The notes beneath the pieces are model-generated. The model made no database searches and had not been told where the DNA came from. It worked only from the letters and a program-made list of their open reading frames with translations. A DNA stretch of 64,000 nucleotides from assembly GCA_904063045.1 (NCBI GenBank), contig CAJFCJ010000005.1, forward strand, positions 561,685 to 625,684, in the 5' to 3' direction. This stretch comes from Dimorphilus gyrociliatus (taxonomy: Eukaryota; Annelida; Polychaeta; Dinophilidae). Below, in pieces: positions 37,778 through 47,650 of the stretch; positions within the stretch are counted from its first letter, which is position 1, and every line of letters starts with the position of its first letter. A program made the translations under genes and the position numbers.

Positions 37778-38725
37778 ATGAACAACCTAACACTTTTCGT
37801 TGAGGATATAAAGTTGAATTTTTTTACGCCATTTTTCATTTTTATGTCAATTATTATGATTGTTGGTATACCTTCAAATCTTCTCATCTTATTCTTTTAT
37901 CCATTCAAAAAAACCTTTAAGCCTAGTGATATTTTTATAAAAAGTATGGCTATCGTTGACATTCTATCATGTGCACTTTGCGCTCCATATGGAATTGTTC
38001 TGGAAATGGGTTTTATTAAAAATTTCGTCATTTGTAAGACGACAATGTTTTTCTATTCTTATATTTTGGTCTTTTCCTCATTTACCTTTGTATTCGTTGC
38101 TATCGAAAGATGGTTTTGCATATGTAAACCCTATAAAAAATTGGAAATGAAACATATAAAGATTATGTTTGTCATGATTACTTCGTTTGGTTTCTTGGCA
38201 GCAACATTTAATGCCTTAATCTACGGAATTAGAATTTCAAGCAGATACGATGGTCGAGTAATAAATAATTGCTTTCCAATACGTGGGATAATATTCGAAA
38301 TTCACAAATACATTCTTTGTTTGCTCTACGTAGGAGTAGTGGTTGTGTTATATACACTCTATGGTCAAATTTATAAAGTTATCTTTCAAAGAAGTTTGAG
38401 GTTAAGAAAGAATAGAATCAGCGACGGAGGAAACAATTCGAACGAGCGTAGAAATTTTGGTAGGAATGTTAGAACAGTAACAATGCTATTCGGTGTTACA
38501 ACAGTATTCGTATTGAGTTGGTTTTCGCTTTCTTTCGCTTTGGTTGGCATTTTACCATCAAACATAATTCTATACTATACTTTTCTCATTAATAATTCTT
38601 CGAATTGTTTTATATATATTCTCTTCCAAAGAGTTTTTCGGAGAAAGTTATCCGCTTTCTTTTTCTGCAAATATCAAAATATCAAAAATTTACAGTCGAC
38701 TACAATGAAAAATGTTCAAAGCTAA
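37778..38725 (+). CDS. Intronless class A (rhodopsin-like) GPCR 2
   Basis: About 315 aa from MNNLTLFVED. Paralogue of GPCR 1 with the same order: IPSNLLILFFYPF in TM1, MAIVDILSC in TM2, ERW at TM3, a loop-2 Cys (NNCFP), a basic intracellular loop 3, LSWFSLSF in TM6 (the usual TM6 Pro is lost) and NSSNCFIYILF in TM7. The Met at 37778 is preferred over one 24 bp upstream because of the N-glycosylation-type start. Head-to-tail tandem duplication; no intron. Confidence 0.85.
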   Translation: MNNLTLFVEDIKLNFFTPFFIFMSIIMIVGIPSNLLILFFYPFKKTFKPSDIFIKSMAIVDILSCALCAPYGIVLEMGFIKNFVICKTTMFFYSYILVFSSFTFVFVAIERWFCICKPYKKLEMKHIKIMFVMITSFGFLAATFNALIYGIRISSRYDGRVINNCFPIRGIIFEIHKYILCLLYVGVVVVLYTLYGQIYKVIFQRSLRLRKNRISDGGNNSNERRNFGRNVRTVTMLFGVTTVFVLSWFSLSFALVGILPSNIILYYTFLINNSSNCFIYILFQRVFRRKLSAFFFCKYQNIKNLQSTTMKNVQS

Positions 38726-38927
38726 AGAGAAATTTCCAATTGCTGTCTTTTTATTACGTGTTGACTTATTCAAGTTATTCCTCTCTTCCTCGCACCGTCA
38801 ACTATATAACTTCATTTTATAAAAAGTCTTGTGAATGTTATAAAAGTGGTAAGCTGTTTAAATATAACTTGTTCAAATACTTTCAATAGAATTAAATGCT
38901 TTGAGAGAATAGTTCAAAAAATATATA

Positions 38928-39018
38928 CATCTCCGGTGGGACTCGAACCCACAGCCTCCGAATTACCTCGTTCTAGCCTACTAGAAGTCCGACGCGCTAT
39001 CCATTGCGCCACGGAGAC
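38928..39018 (-). tRNA. tRNA-Arg (TCT) copy 4, intron-containing
   Basis: Same 91-nt gene, with one base change near the 3' intron end (AATTA for AATAA on the plus strand). A T6 run follows. Confidence 0.93.
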
Positions 39019-39262
39019 GTCTTGAATGATAATTTCATCGTTTCTTACATAATTTCATATCGAATTGACAATATATAACATAACTGCCAATTCGATAGTG
39101 TTATCGTAATCCTTTAATACCAAAGATGAATAAACAATTGATTTAGAGCAACTTTGTTAAAAGTTAAAGATATCAACCTTTGCTTTATCAAAGAATAAAA
39201 ATATTGATTAGAAAATAACTCCTTTTTGAACGAGCTACTGTTTTTTTTTAATTCAAAATCAA

Positions 39263-39367
39263 GTACTTGTAAGCCGTGATCGTATAGTGGTTAGTACTTC
39301 TCGTTGTGGCCGAGACAACCCAGGTTCGAATCCTGGTCACGGCAGATCTCTGTCCGGCAATAAGTAC
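39263..39367 (+). repeat. 105-bp tRNA-His unit, copy 3
   Basis: Identical 105-bp unit (GTACTT...AAGTAC) as at 34376; followed by a T7 run. Confidence 0.9.
39273..39344 (+). tRNA. tRNA-His (GTG) copy 3
   Basis: Identical 72-nt gene; the conserved trailer precedes the T run. Confidence 0.95.
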
Positions 39368-39587
39368 CAATTTTTTTCATTTTTTGCCCATTTCCTAATG
39401 ATTGTATGAGATCCAGACGAAATGGAATTACCTCCATTAAATAGATTAAGCGACTGTTGATAAGACTTTGACCCTTGTTGAAAGATTCTGTTATTTATAG
39501 TATAACTAGTTGTGTATAAGACGAAACACGCAAAAATCAGTTTTCAATGAATTTCAGGTAAATCTGGCTAAAAAAAATATATATATA

Positions 39588-39678
39588 CATCTCCGGTGGG
39601 ACTCGAACCCACAGCCTCCGAATAACCTCGTTCTAGCCTACTAGAAGTCCGACGCGCTATCCATTGCGCCACGGAGAC
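39588..39678 (-). tRNA. tRNA-Arg (TCT) copy 5, intron-containing
   Basis: Same 91-nt gene as copies 2 and 3. An AT run and then a T run follow the 3' end. Confidence 0.94.
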
Positions 39679-40234
39679 GACATAACTACTGTTTAATTAT
39701 TTAATAGTATATTCTATAAATTAATTGTACCATTAATTTTCAAAGTGTGAATGAACAGCTTCAAATTTGCATACGCCATATTTGTCTTCTCTTTTTTGTA
39801 CAAGAAACAAATTTCCAGTACATTGCACTTGTAACGCTGTTTTGCAGCTATTTAAAGCTATCTGAAACAGTTTTCCATTATAGACCCGTCATCACATCCA
39901 TTATACGTATTTCAATACTAATTTGATATTAAGTCAAAACTGCATTGTACACGTATATAAAACACATCCGTTACAAGGTAATAGAAAACTCGACGGCTAT
40001 TCTATAAAAGAAACAGAGATCAAGTAGAAAGATTACGTAACTTTCTTAATAATACACGAAATATAAGGATTGAGCGAAGAAGTAGATTTTAAATTTCTCT
40101 TGCTGTTTATAGATTGTAATTATGATCCGAACGAAATTTGTAAGTTTCCTATTAATTCTACAATTATTTGCTTTTTATTCGTGAGCTTTATTTCTCCAAG
40201 GTGAACAATTATATTTAATATAAACAAGAAACAA
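39679..40234. other. Intergenic, no gene seen
   Basis: AT-rich spacer between tRNA-Arg copy 5 and the helix-turn-helix ORF. Confidence 0.55.
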
Positions 40235-40705
40235 TTATGTGGTACAGTTACCCTCCTTCTCCTCTTCTCCGTCTTCGTGTTTTCCTACTAGAGCTTTTAT
40301 TAATTCCGATTTCTTTTGGGCAACGAGCAAATTAAGTCTGTGTCTCGCCAAGATCCTCTTCACTGTTGAGACAGATAGCGTTTGATCTATTGTAGAATTT
40401 AATAGAACTTCCCTCGCCGTCCATTTTGGGTGTTTCTGACAGGTTGATATTAATCTAGTTCTTGTCTCTTCGCTCACTTTACATCTTCTACCCGACCTTG
40501 GTAAATCTTTTATCAGTTTATGTTCAGCAAATTTTCTTTTAATACTTTGAACAGTAGTAGGACTACAACCAATTTTTTTCGCCACTTTCCTAACACTCAT
40601 ACTAGGTTGTTGAAGTAATGATAATATTTCTATTCGAGATTTTTCCGGTAAACGGGACATTTCCAGAGAATTTTTATCGAGCAAAACACATTTTTTCCAG
40701 AACAT
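40235..40705 (-). CDS. Tc1/mariner-type transposase DNA-binding fragment
   Basis: 156-residue ORF without introns. Residues about 15-60 form a helix-turn-helix (VRKVAKKIGCSPTTVQSIKR), followed by the linker RSGRRCKVSEETRTRLI and a second helical part (KWTAREV, SVSTVKRILARHRL), the two-part paired-like DNA-binding region of Tc1-type transposases. The ORF stops before the DDE/D catalytic domain, and I find no catalytic part downstream. It is either a truncated element or a DNA-binding protein derived from one. Its base use resembles the neighbourhood, though its residues are more polar and better conserved than expected for random sequence. I did not identify terminal inverted repeats. Confidence 0.65.
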   Translation of the reverse strand: MFWKKCVLLDKNSLEMSRLPEKSRIEILSLLQQPSMSVRKVAKKIGCSPTTVQSIKRKFAEHKLIKDLPRSGRRCKVSEETRTRLISTCQKHPKWTAREVLLNSTIDQTLSVSTVKRILARHRLNLLVAQKKSELIKALVGKHEDGEEEKEGNCTT

Positions 40706-41098
40706 ACATAACCTTAGTGTAGCTTACAAGTTCTGTAGGCCAACCTGAGTAGTGTCCGCCCATGAGTACTTGTTACATTTTTTGTCTTTCGAATAAAACC
40801 GTTTGTTAATGCAGAATTTATGGTTTGTTTTACATCAAAGTTACCTCAATACCGCAAATTATTTATTAGTTTCGATTTTCGTGTTTTGAACAATTGATTT
40901 TGCGACTGAAGTATGCGCTAAAGACTTTATTATTGAAGGATCTCTATTGAACGATTGCTTTTATTCACTTTATTAAGAATACAAACAATTACATAACTAG
41001 TCGGAAGACATGGGGAAAAAGTTAACAGAAAATAGGCTAAATGATAAGAAAATTGTTCATATTTAATTAACCATTGTTTGTAGCAATTAAAACTTCAA
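40706..41098. other. Intergenic, no gene seen
   Basis: Upstream side of the transposase-like ORF; no terminal inverted repeat recognised, no other feature. Confidence 0.5.
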
Positions 41099-41203
41099 GT
41101 ACTTGTAAGCCGTGATCGTATAGTGGTTAGTACTTCTCGTTGTGGCCGAGACAACCCAGGTTCGAATCCTGGTCACGGCAGATCTCTGTCCGGCAATAAG
41201 TAC
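41099..41203 (+). repeat. 105-bp tRNA-His unit, copy 4
   Basis: Identical 105-bp unit as at 34376; followed by a T9 run. Confidence 0.9.
41109..41180 (+). tRNA. tRNA-His (GTG) copy 4
   Basis: Identical 72-nt gene; same trailer, terminator beyond it. Confidence 0.95.
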
Positions 41204-42145
41204 TATTTTTTTTTCATCATTTCTTAATTAAATAGCAGATATTGAAGATTTTCGAATAATTTAAAAGTCTATCTTACATTACTACTTTTTAAATGTCTAT
41301 AAATAGATTGCATCAATTGTCCTAGTCAGTGAAGAGTTTGTTATGAAATTGATGTCTATTGGTTTATTCTTTATTATGTTTTTTTAATTTCCGTCTTTTT
41401 CATCGTCACCGATAATGTAACGACTGCATTCTATGACAAGACTTTGACTCTTTGCAAAGGTACTCTTCTGTCTCTTTCAAACCGCTTTTCAAAGTTTGTC
41501 TCTTCTATAGCATGTCAAGAACAATATGGTCAAAAAATTTCTTCTCGTGTCGCACTGATCTTGAAGTGCTCGAGTTGTGTTTAGTTTACTGTCTATTGAA
41601 CGTCTTCCTTTTGAAAGTCTTCGCCATACTTTCTCCGCTGCCATCCATACAATTATTTTCCACAATTGCAAACAGTTTTAATGTATAAACTTATAGAAAC
41701 AATCATTGATTTGAACATTAAACAAAAACTGATAAATATTTCATCATTTTACATTCAAGCGGTTTGAAAAATATCGAGTATTCAATTCCTGTCGAAACAT
41801 TAGTTTTTATTATTTTGGCAAATGATTAAAAGACTTAGTGCACTCAAAATTCTTTTACTTTATCTATAAAACTCTGCAAAATCAGAAAAATATTTTACTT
41901 TTTGCGATTGTTTGCAATTGAAACAATGTAAACTTATTTACTTGGTGATTGGTTAGAACATATTTGATAAATTATAAATATTTATAGAGCGACAGATCGA
42001 TCCTTACGGAGAACAGGTGAACCAACCCTGGTAAAGTATTATAGCTCGACTCATTTCATTAACAACTCTATTTTTATTCTTATTTTTTATTGACAGTTGA
42101 AGAGTCCCAGTTCCAGCTAACTGATATCGTAAAAAAGTGTTCTAC
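41204..42145. other. Intergenic, no gene seen
   Basis: About 0.9 kb. Short open frames around 41450-41690 occur on both strands and have no domain or family resemblance. An acceptor-like TTTTTATTGACAG at 42100 precedes a short open stretch that stops at once. Confidence 0.5.
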
Positions 42146-42343
42146 ATGAGGCTCAAGGTTGAATTATTGTATGTGCAAATCGATGCAGTTTTATTGACAA
42201 CTCAAAGGAAACCTGTAGGATTGATTCGCAAACGGGAAAATCACAAATGTTTTCGATATTTGTGTCTAGAGAAGGGGAAAATATCAAAATATCATTTCAA
42301 TTGTAAAGAAACAGGAAAGTATTTGACTGTTTTAATCAAATAA
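42146..42343 (+). pseudogene. Broken copy of the secreted Cys-domain family
   Basis: A 65-residue open frame matches the first part of the last exon of the adjacent paralogue at 42564-43165: VQIDAVLLTTQRKP against VINAVVLISNSEP, then Cys, a Cys after about 20 residues and GKYLTVLI against GKFIFLES. It ends at a stop before the DLYIIGE-like strand and the terminal Cys cluster. I found no upstream exons in phase, so it is probably a partial duplicate. It lies tail to tail with the intact gene. Confidence 0.4.
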
Positions 42344-42563
42344 GATAAAGAGAATAGTAAATTTTCGTAGTATGAATATTCAAAATACATGTAGTAATAA
42401 ATTTCAAAATGTAATTTTTATTAGATGTTCAGACCAAAGAAACTTTGTCCCGCAAAGTTTTGCTTGAAAACATAGGATAATAAAATAGAAAATGTAACAA
42501 TTGAACATTAAATTCTAGTAATAGAGGCAATTCATAAAGCTTACAAAGGATAAAGTTTACATA

Positions 42564-43878
42564 TTAACATATATTTTCAAATTTGAAATACGTCTTATAC
42601 AATATTAAAACATTTGTATGCTTTGTATGAAAGTCAATTAAAGAATTTTCAATGTTTAAAATACAGCTTGCTTCACCTACAGCTGCTGAATTACAATTTG
42701 CAGCTTGTTCGCATTCGTCTATACACCTCTTTATTGAAGCCACTCTTATTTGGTAATCATTCTGAATTTTTTGCGGTGGTATAGGCGTCCATTTAAACTC
42801 TGTCTCAGCTATAGCTTCACCAATGATGTAAAGATCAGTGGATTGAAATGTCATGATTGATTCAAGAAAAATGAACTTTCCAGAATTTTTCTCAGAACAG
42901 GTAAATTCAACAATAATTTGTTTATTGCTGTTTGACGTGGGAATAGACATTTTGCATAAATTTTTTGACTGCTTATCATCTGGTCTTGTAGAAATATGAA
43001 CAAAAATTTCTTGTAATGGTTCTGAATTTGATATTAAAACAACTGCATTAATGACTGAGAAAACTTTTGTTTCAAGCATTAGAGTTGAATGGCTTTCACT
43101 TAGTGAAAAACTGAGTTTCAGTTTTGAAGCAAAAGCATAGTCTGTTGTACTGGTTTTTAAGTAAACTGAAAGAAAAACAAGAAAATAGTTACTGCAGAGA
43201 TGAAAACTTGGGAAAACTTACTGATGGGTACTAAAGATCCTTTTAGAACGGTTGATTGAAAGAAGTAAACTCGGGAACCTGTGGAAGAAGCCGTAATAGT
43301 GTCTCCCACTTGTGAAGCTGTCCCTGATGAAGTATACCTATTCGGAAAGTTAAAGTTTGATGTATACGACGAGTCCGATTCCAATTTAGCAATACATTTG
43401 TCGTCTGAAGGCCCCGGGCGAATGCCCATATATAAATCTTGATCAACTTGCAACGGATAGTCTAAGGTATAGTGAGTAACTGTATCGAATGGTCCAGGAG
43501 GTAATTTACTTTTCGTAATCAGTTCAAATTTATTGGATGGGGTAAACAACCAGAAATCTATTCAACAATTTATTTCCTTTAGATATTTAAACACTAAAAT
43601 GTTTATATTTAATACACCAAACCTAAGAAGCAAACGTCACTGTTTTTTCTCAAATAAGTCCATTGTATGAGAAATCCCCTTTCTTGCACTTGATAGTTTA
43701 CGTCTTTGAAAATGGACGTCTGTCCACCTCCTTCGTAAGTATCATCTTCGGGAACAGCCCAAAATAAACTATTCGGATAAAAAGATACTACTGATGCATA
43801 CGATCTTCTCCAACAAACAACTGAGAAAAGGAAACATTGTTTTAATAAAAAAAATACCAAACTATAGCCGAGATTCAT
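42564..43878 (-). CDS. Secreted Cys-domain protein, paralogue 3 of 4
   Basis: Exons 43878-43623, 43557-43222 and 43165-42564 are in phase and give 397 aa. The signal peptide is MNLGYSLVFFLLKQCFLFS; unlike its paralogues the leader is not split by an intron. Exon 1 ends GFLIQWTYLRKNSDVCFLG; exon 2 starts DFW, with LYMGIRPGPSDDKCIAKL; exon 3 has a beta domain with VEFTCSEKNSGKFIFLES and STDLYIIGEA like galactose-binding folds, and ends in a PAN-like Cys cluster (CIDECEQAANCNSAAVGEASC). It is divergent with paralogue 4, 718 bp apart, so the two may share control. Confidence 0.77.
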
Positions 43879-44596
43879 GATTTACCTGAACAATAATACA
43901 AGATTTGTATAATATAAACAAATATCATCATTAAATTCCTCTAAAGGAAAAATATACTTGTATTTATCTTGTGCGAAACGCTCAGGAACTAAGATTACTT
44001 TTGTCGTTAAAAAAAGGGCGATTGTCTAGGGATAGAAGATTTTTGAACAAAGGATGTATTGAATATTTATCGAATAATCATAATCATTTAGTCCTATAGT
44101 TTTAATGTTTTGTTTTATAGATTTATCGCTTATAATTTAGTATTACAATTTGCTAATTGAAAATATTAATATATTAGTTGAAATGAACGTAAAAGCATAA
44201 ATCAGTGAGTTTTATTACCTAGAAGAGGAAGAATAGTTGATTTATCTAATAATTAAAAGATTTTTTCCTCTGTTTTACAATTACGGATAATGTATAGTTT
44301 ACGAGTGCCATCTAACAATGTATAGTGGAATTAGATGAGAAATAACGCTTATATCTTTAATATAATTATATCACTCCATTACCTATTGATCCTATCACAA
44401 AGCTATTTAGATTTCAAAGAAGTAAATTATTTCAATATATTAAAGAAATTTATCAATTAAGATAAAGTAGATTATTTACTCTTTTCTGTTTTTTTGGTAA
44501 TTAATAATTTAACAAGTTTATCAAAAAGATTTTCATCTTTAATTATAAAGACAACGGATTCAGTTTTTTTGATTTCTTTAAAATTTTAACGAATAA
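43879..44596. promoter_or_regulatory. Divergent promoter region of secreted paralogues 3 and 4
   Basis: 718 bp between two divergent start codons. No discrete element identified; the call rests on gene orientation. Confidence 0.35.
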
Positions 44597-45919
44597 ATGA
44601 AGAAAGACAATTATCTTCTCTTCATCTTTTGCCAAGGTGGAGAGACGTAGTTTTGATAAGAAATTTTTAATTGATTTTCTTATTTTTCAGCATTTTTGGC
44701 CTGGGTAGAATGCTTTATTAGATCATATCCTACAAATATCAACTGGGATTATACACCAGCAATTTCAGCTAGCAGTGTAGGGCATTTCAATATTTTTACT
44801 GATACACAACGCGTGATAGAAACTGATGGATATATAATCGGTTGGAATTATGTTAGAAGAACTAGTGATGCTTGTTACTTAGGTATTATAGTTTAACACG
44901 GAGAAATATTGTGATTCTACTAAATTTTTGTTAGGTATCTGGCGTAGAATTGGTCACTCAGATCAATTCAAGTGCGTTAACTTGATAGAATTACCCGAAA
45001 GTCAGCCATTATTACTGTCAAAACTTCGATATAAAAATCCAATTAGAGTACAGAGAAATGATTACTTTGGATTTCAAACTCTAAATGCATCTGATGACAT
45101 CGATTGTATAAAATTTGTTGAAAATAAAATTTTTAAAGATATTACTTATTCGACTATAAGAAGGACAGTGAAATATTTAACATCCGTTTCGGCGGACGAT
45201 GAATTATCATTCGAAAGTTCTGCGGACAATTACGATGGTCAGTTTCTTTTACAAGCTGTAATCTTGGAAGTCAACTTGGTAGAAATAGGTAGAATAAGTT
45301 TTAATCACTGATATTCATTCTCTTTAATACTATTAATTTCACAGCTTTCGGTATTCTGAACTATAAAATTGGAGTCAGAAATAATAATAATTTAAAATTT
45401 CGATTAAATAATTATTATTCGTTCAATACTGCTATGTTCGAATTGAAAACTTGTTCAACTATTCAAGGATTTATGATTGTTACCTCCGAAAATATTTCTA
45501 GCAGTGAATTGAATCTATGGGTTAGGCAAGATGCTCTTGCTAGATTCAACAAGTTAAAATGCGATCAAACTACTCTATTTCATATTTATCACGATGATTA
45601 TGAATATTATTTCCTTTTTATGATTTGCCGACTTGAATTGTTTGGAAAGTACATATTCCTTGATTCAATTTCGAATATAACTTTTATAGAATTCTATGTG
45701 ATTGGACATTCGCAAGATAATTTTCAATTCATCCATATTGGAGAATCTAACAATGATGTTGAGGGTAGATTACATTGTTCCAAAGGTAAATATTGCTTTG
45801 AAAATTGTTTAACAAACGAGAATTGTAAGGCAGTGTCAATGTCTAAATATCTGTCGAAGTCATTCAATCGAAATGAAACATTCTATAAAACTTGTTTAAA
45901 GATAAAGAGTTCTTGTTGA
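44597..45919 (+). CDS. Secreted Cys-domain protein, paralogue 4 of 4
   Basis: Exons 44597-44636, 44691-44882, 44935-45288 and 45345-45919 are in phase and give 386 aa. The signal peptide is split by the first intron (MKKDNYLLFIFCQ then AFLAWVECF). Exon 2 ends GYIIGWNYVRRTSDACYLG, exon 3 starts IWRRIG. The last exon contains FGKYIFLDS, FIEFYVIGHS and a terminal Cys cluster (CSKGKYCFENCLTNENC). Same architecture and intron phases as paralogues 1-3. An extracellular binding role is inferred. Confidence 0.77.
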
Positions 45920-46418
45920 TTTATAAAATTGGTTCAAAGTTTTAATTTGACGATTCAATCGTCGCAAATATCGATTATATTCAATGTTAATAAAGAGAAT
46001 TTCATAAATATAACTTTGTAACAAGACTCGGAGAATGAATTGTCCAAAATACTGTAATTCTATTCGAGATCTCTTCAAGTAAAACAAATCGGATATCATA
46101 TTTATTAATTAAAATGATCTCTCTATGTCAAATATTAATCTTTCTTGTACACAACACCCACGCTTTGTCAGTTTAATTGACAAATTTTTACAAGCATTTA
46201 CAATGCGTAATCAGATATTCCATAAAAATCGTTGAAAGATAGCAAAAGGAAGTGGAGAGACGGCTAAAGCCGAAAAACAGTGGCCTTCGAAGCTGTTCTC
46301 AAACCGATAGCCTCAACATCACAACATTATCAACGAACAATATTTATATTTATATACAGTATATACAGTATAAAATAACCACAACCAATAGATGTCGTTT
46401 CCCGCAATAAAAAAAATG
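45920..46418. other. Intergenic with TATACAGTATA palindromes
   Basis: No gene. At 46353-46372 two TATACAGTATA motifs overlap by two bases. Confidence 0.55.
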
Positions 46419-46547
46419 TGTCAGAAGTGGGATTTGAACCCACGCCCGCATTCGCGGACCAGAACGCCCCGCACAGTTCTAACATACATGTTTAACTGTA
46501 AGCATTACGCTTGAGTCTGGCGCCTTAGACCACTCGGCCATCCTGAC
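46419..46547 (-). tRNA. tRNA-Leu (CAA) copy 1, long intron
   Basis: Acceptor GTCAGGA/TTCTGAC, long variable arm, anticodon stem CCAGA/TCTGG with loop CTCAAG before an intron of about 46 nt; anticodon CAA. 129 nt. A T8 run follows. The second copy is at 62269-62396; intron sequences differ between them. Confidence 0.94.
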
Positions 46548-46986
46548 ATATGAATGCTAACCTGTCTGTAGGATTATTAATTATTTTCTTTTAAAATGAT
46601 ATACCTTTCGCATAAAGTTTAGCTTGTAATAGATGTAATAGAGGAGCAAACATTCAAGTTCTCTTCCTATTATCAAACAATCAAAACCTAGCAAAGAATT
46701 TACAATTGTTCAATAGTTTTGAACATGAAATATGTTTAAGAACACGACCTAAATACTCTGGGAACTTGTTGAAACATTTTATGACGATATACAGTATAAG
46801 AAAGGAAGAAATACACTCTTCAATTTGTACGAATAAAATTACTATTGTGTATTTAAGGAAAAATTATCATTGTTAGCATATAGGTGGCTCTATTCCTCCA
46901 ACTACAAATATGTAAAAAAAAAACACAGAGAATATAGCCGTTCTTATGCTCTTTTGACATAATAAAAAATTGAAATAAAAAGTATA
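46548..46986. other. Intergenic, no gene seen
   Basis: AT-rich; one TATACAGTATA palindrome at 46788-46798. A short open frame overlapping the next tRNA is not coding. Confidence 0.55.
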
Positions 46987-47075
46987 TGCCCCAGGTGAGG
47001 ATCGAACTCACAACCTCCGCATGGCCAGTACTGCTCTTATAAGTACGGCGCGCTAACCGATTGCGCCACTGGGGC
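46987..47075 (-). tRNA. tRNA-Ile (TAT) copy 2, intron-containing
   Basis: Same 89-nt gene and intron as at 15117-15205. The 45 bp 5' of the gene (47076-47120) also match, with one mismatch. A T5 run follows. Confidence 0.94.
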
Positions 47076-47387
47076 TTACGATTCAAATCTTCAGATATAA
47101 TCAGTTTTACATTCAAATTTACCTTTTTAATAGCATATTTTTTTATTTATATTTGTTTAACAGTCGATTGTTTCTTATGTTTGAATAAAGAGATTTTCTC
47201 GTTTAAAATGTCTCCTACGTCCAATAAGATCATTTTCTTTAGTAATTATTATCTTAGAAACAAGAATACGATAAAAACTATATCTATATAAACTATTACG
47301 TAATTTCTGTTTCTTCTCATAAAAAACATTCTCACGCAAAGATAAGAATTCTATTATAAAAAAAAAACAGAAGAAATAAAAATTTCA

Positions 47388-47461
47388 TGGCCCGCATGGG
47401 GGTCGAACCCACGACCTCCGCGTTATCAGCACGGCGCTCTAACCAACTGAGCTAACGGGCC
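47388..47461 (-). tRNA. tRNA-Ile (GAT)
   Basis: Acceptor GGCCCGT/GCGGGCC, anticodon loop CTGATAA giving GAT, 74 nt, no intron. A T5 run follows. Confidence 0.92.
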
Positions 47462-47650
47462 TTTTCATCCCAGCTGAGATTCATAATCAATTATTTTGTC
47501 GTATTACAAATGGAATTTTCACTGAATAGATAAAGTTGTATAGATTGAATATTATTCAATAAACATCATGGACGTTTATTTCTAATGAAATGTATATTTT
47601 TTCAAAAATTTCCATCATTAAATAGAACACAAAATGTCAAAAGAATAAAG

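Noticed and set aside
38831-39025. Open frame over tRNA-Arg copy 4
   Set aside because: It runs through the tRNA gene; the peptide motif seen there is the translation of the tRNA antisense strand and recurs at every copy.
41452-41690. Open frames on both strands near 41.5 kb
   Set aside because: No splice context, domain or paralogue; overlapping frames on both strands suggest chance.
43802-43860. 37-nt GT-AG intron in the leader of secreted paralogue 3
   Set aside because: Removing it breaks the phase to exon 2, whereas the unspliced exon keeps phase and gives a better signal peptide.
46853-47116. 87-codon open frame on the minus strand
   Set aside because: It overlaps tRNA-Ile(TAT) and has no domain similarity.
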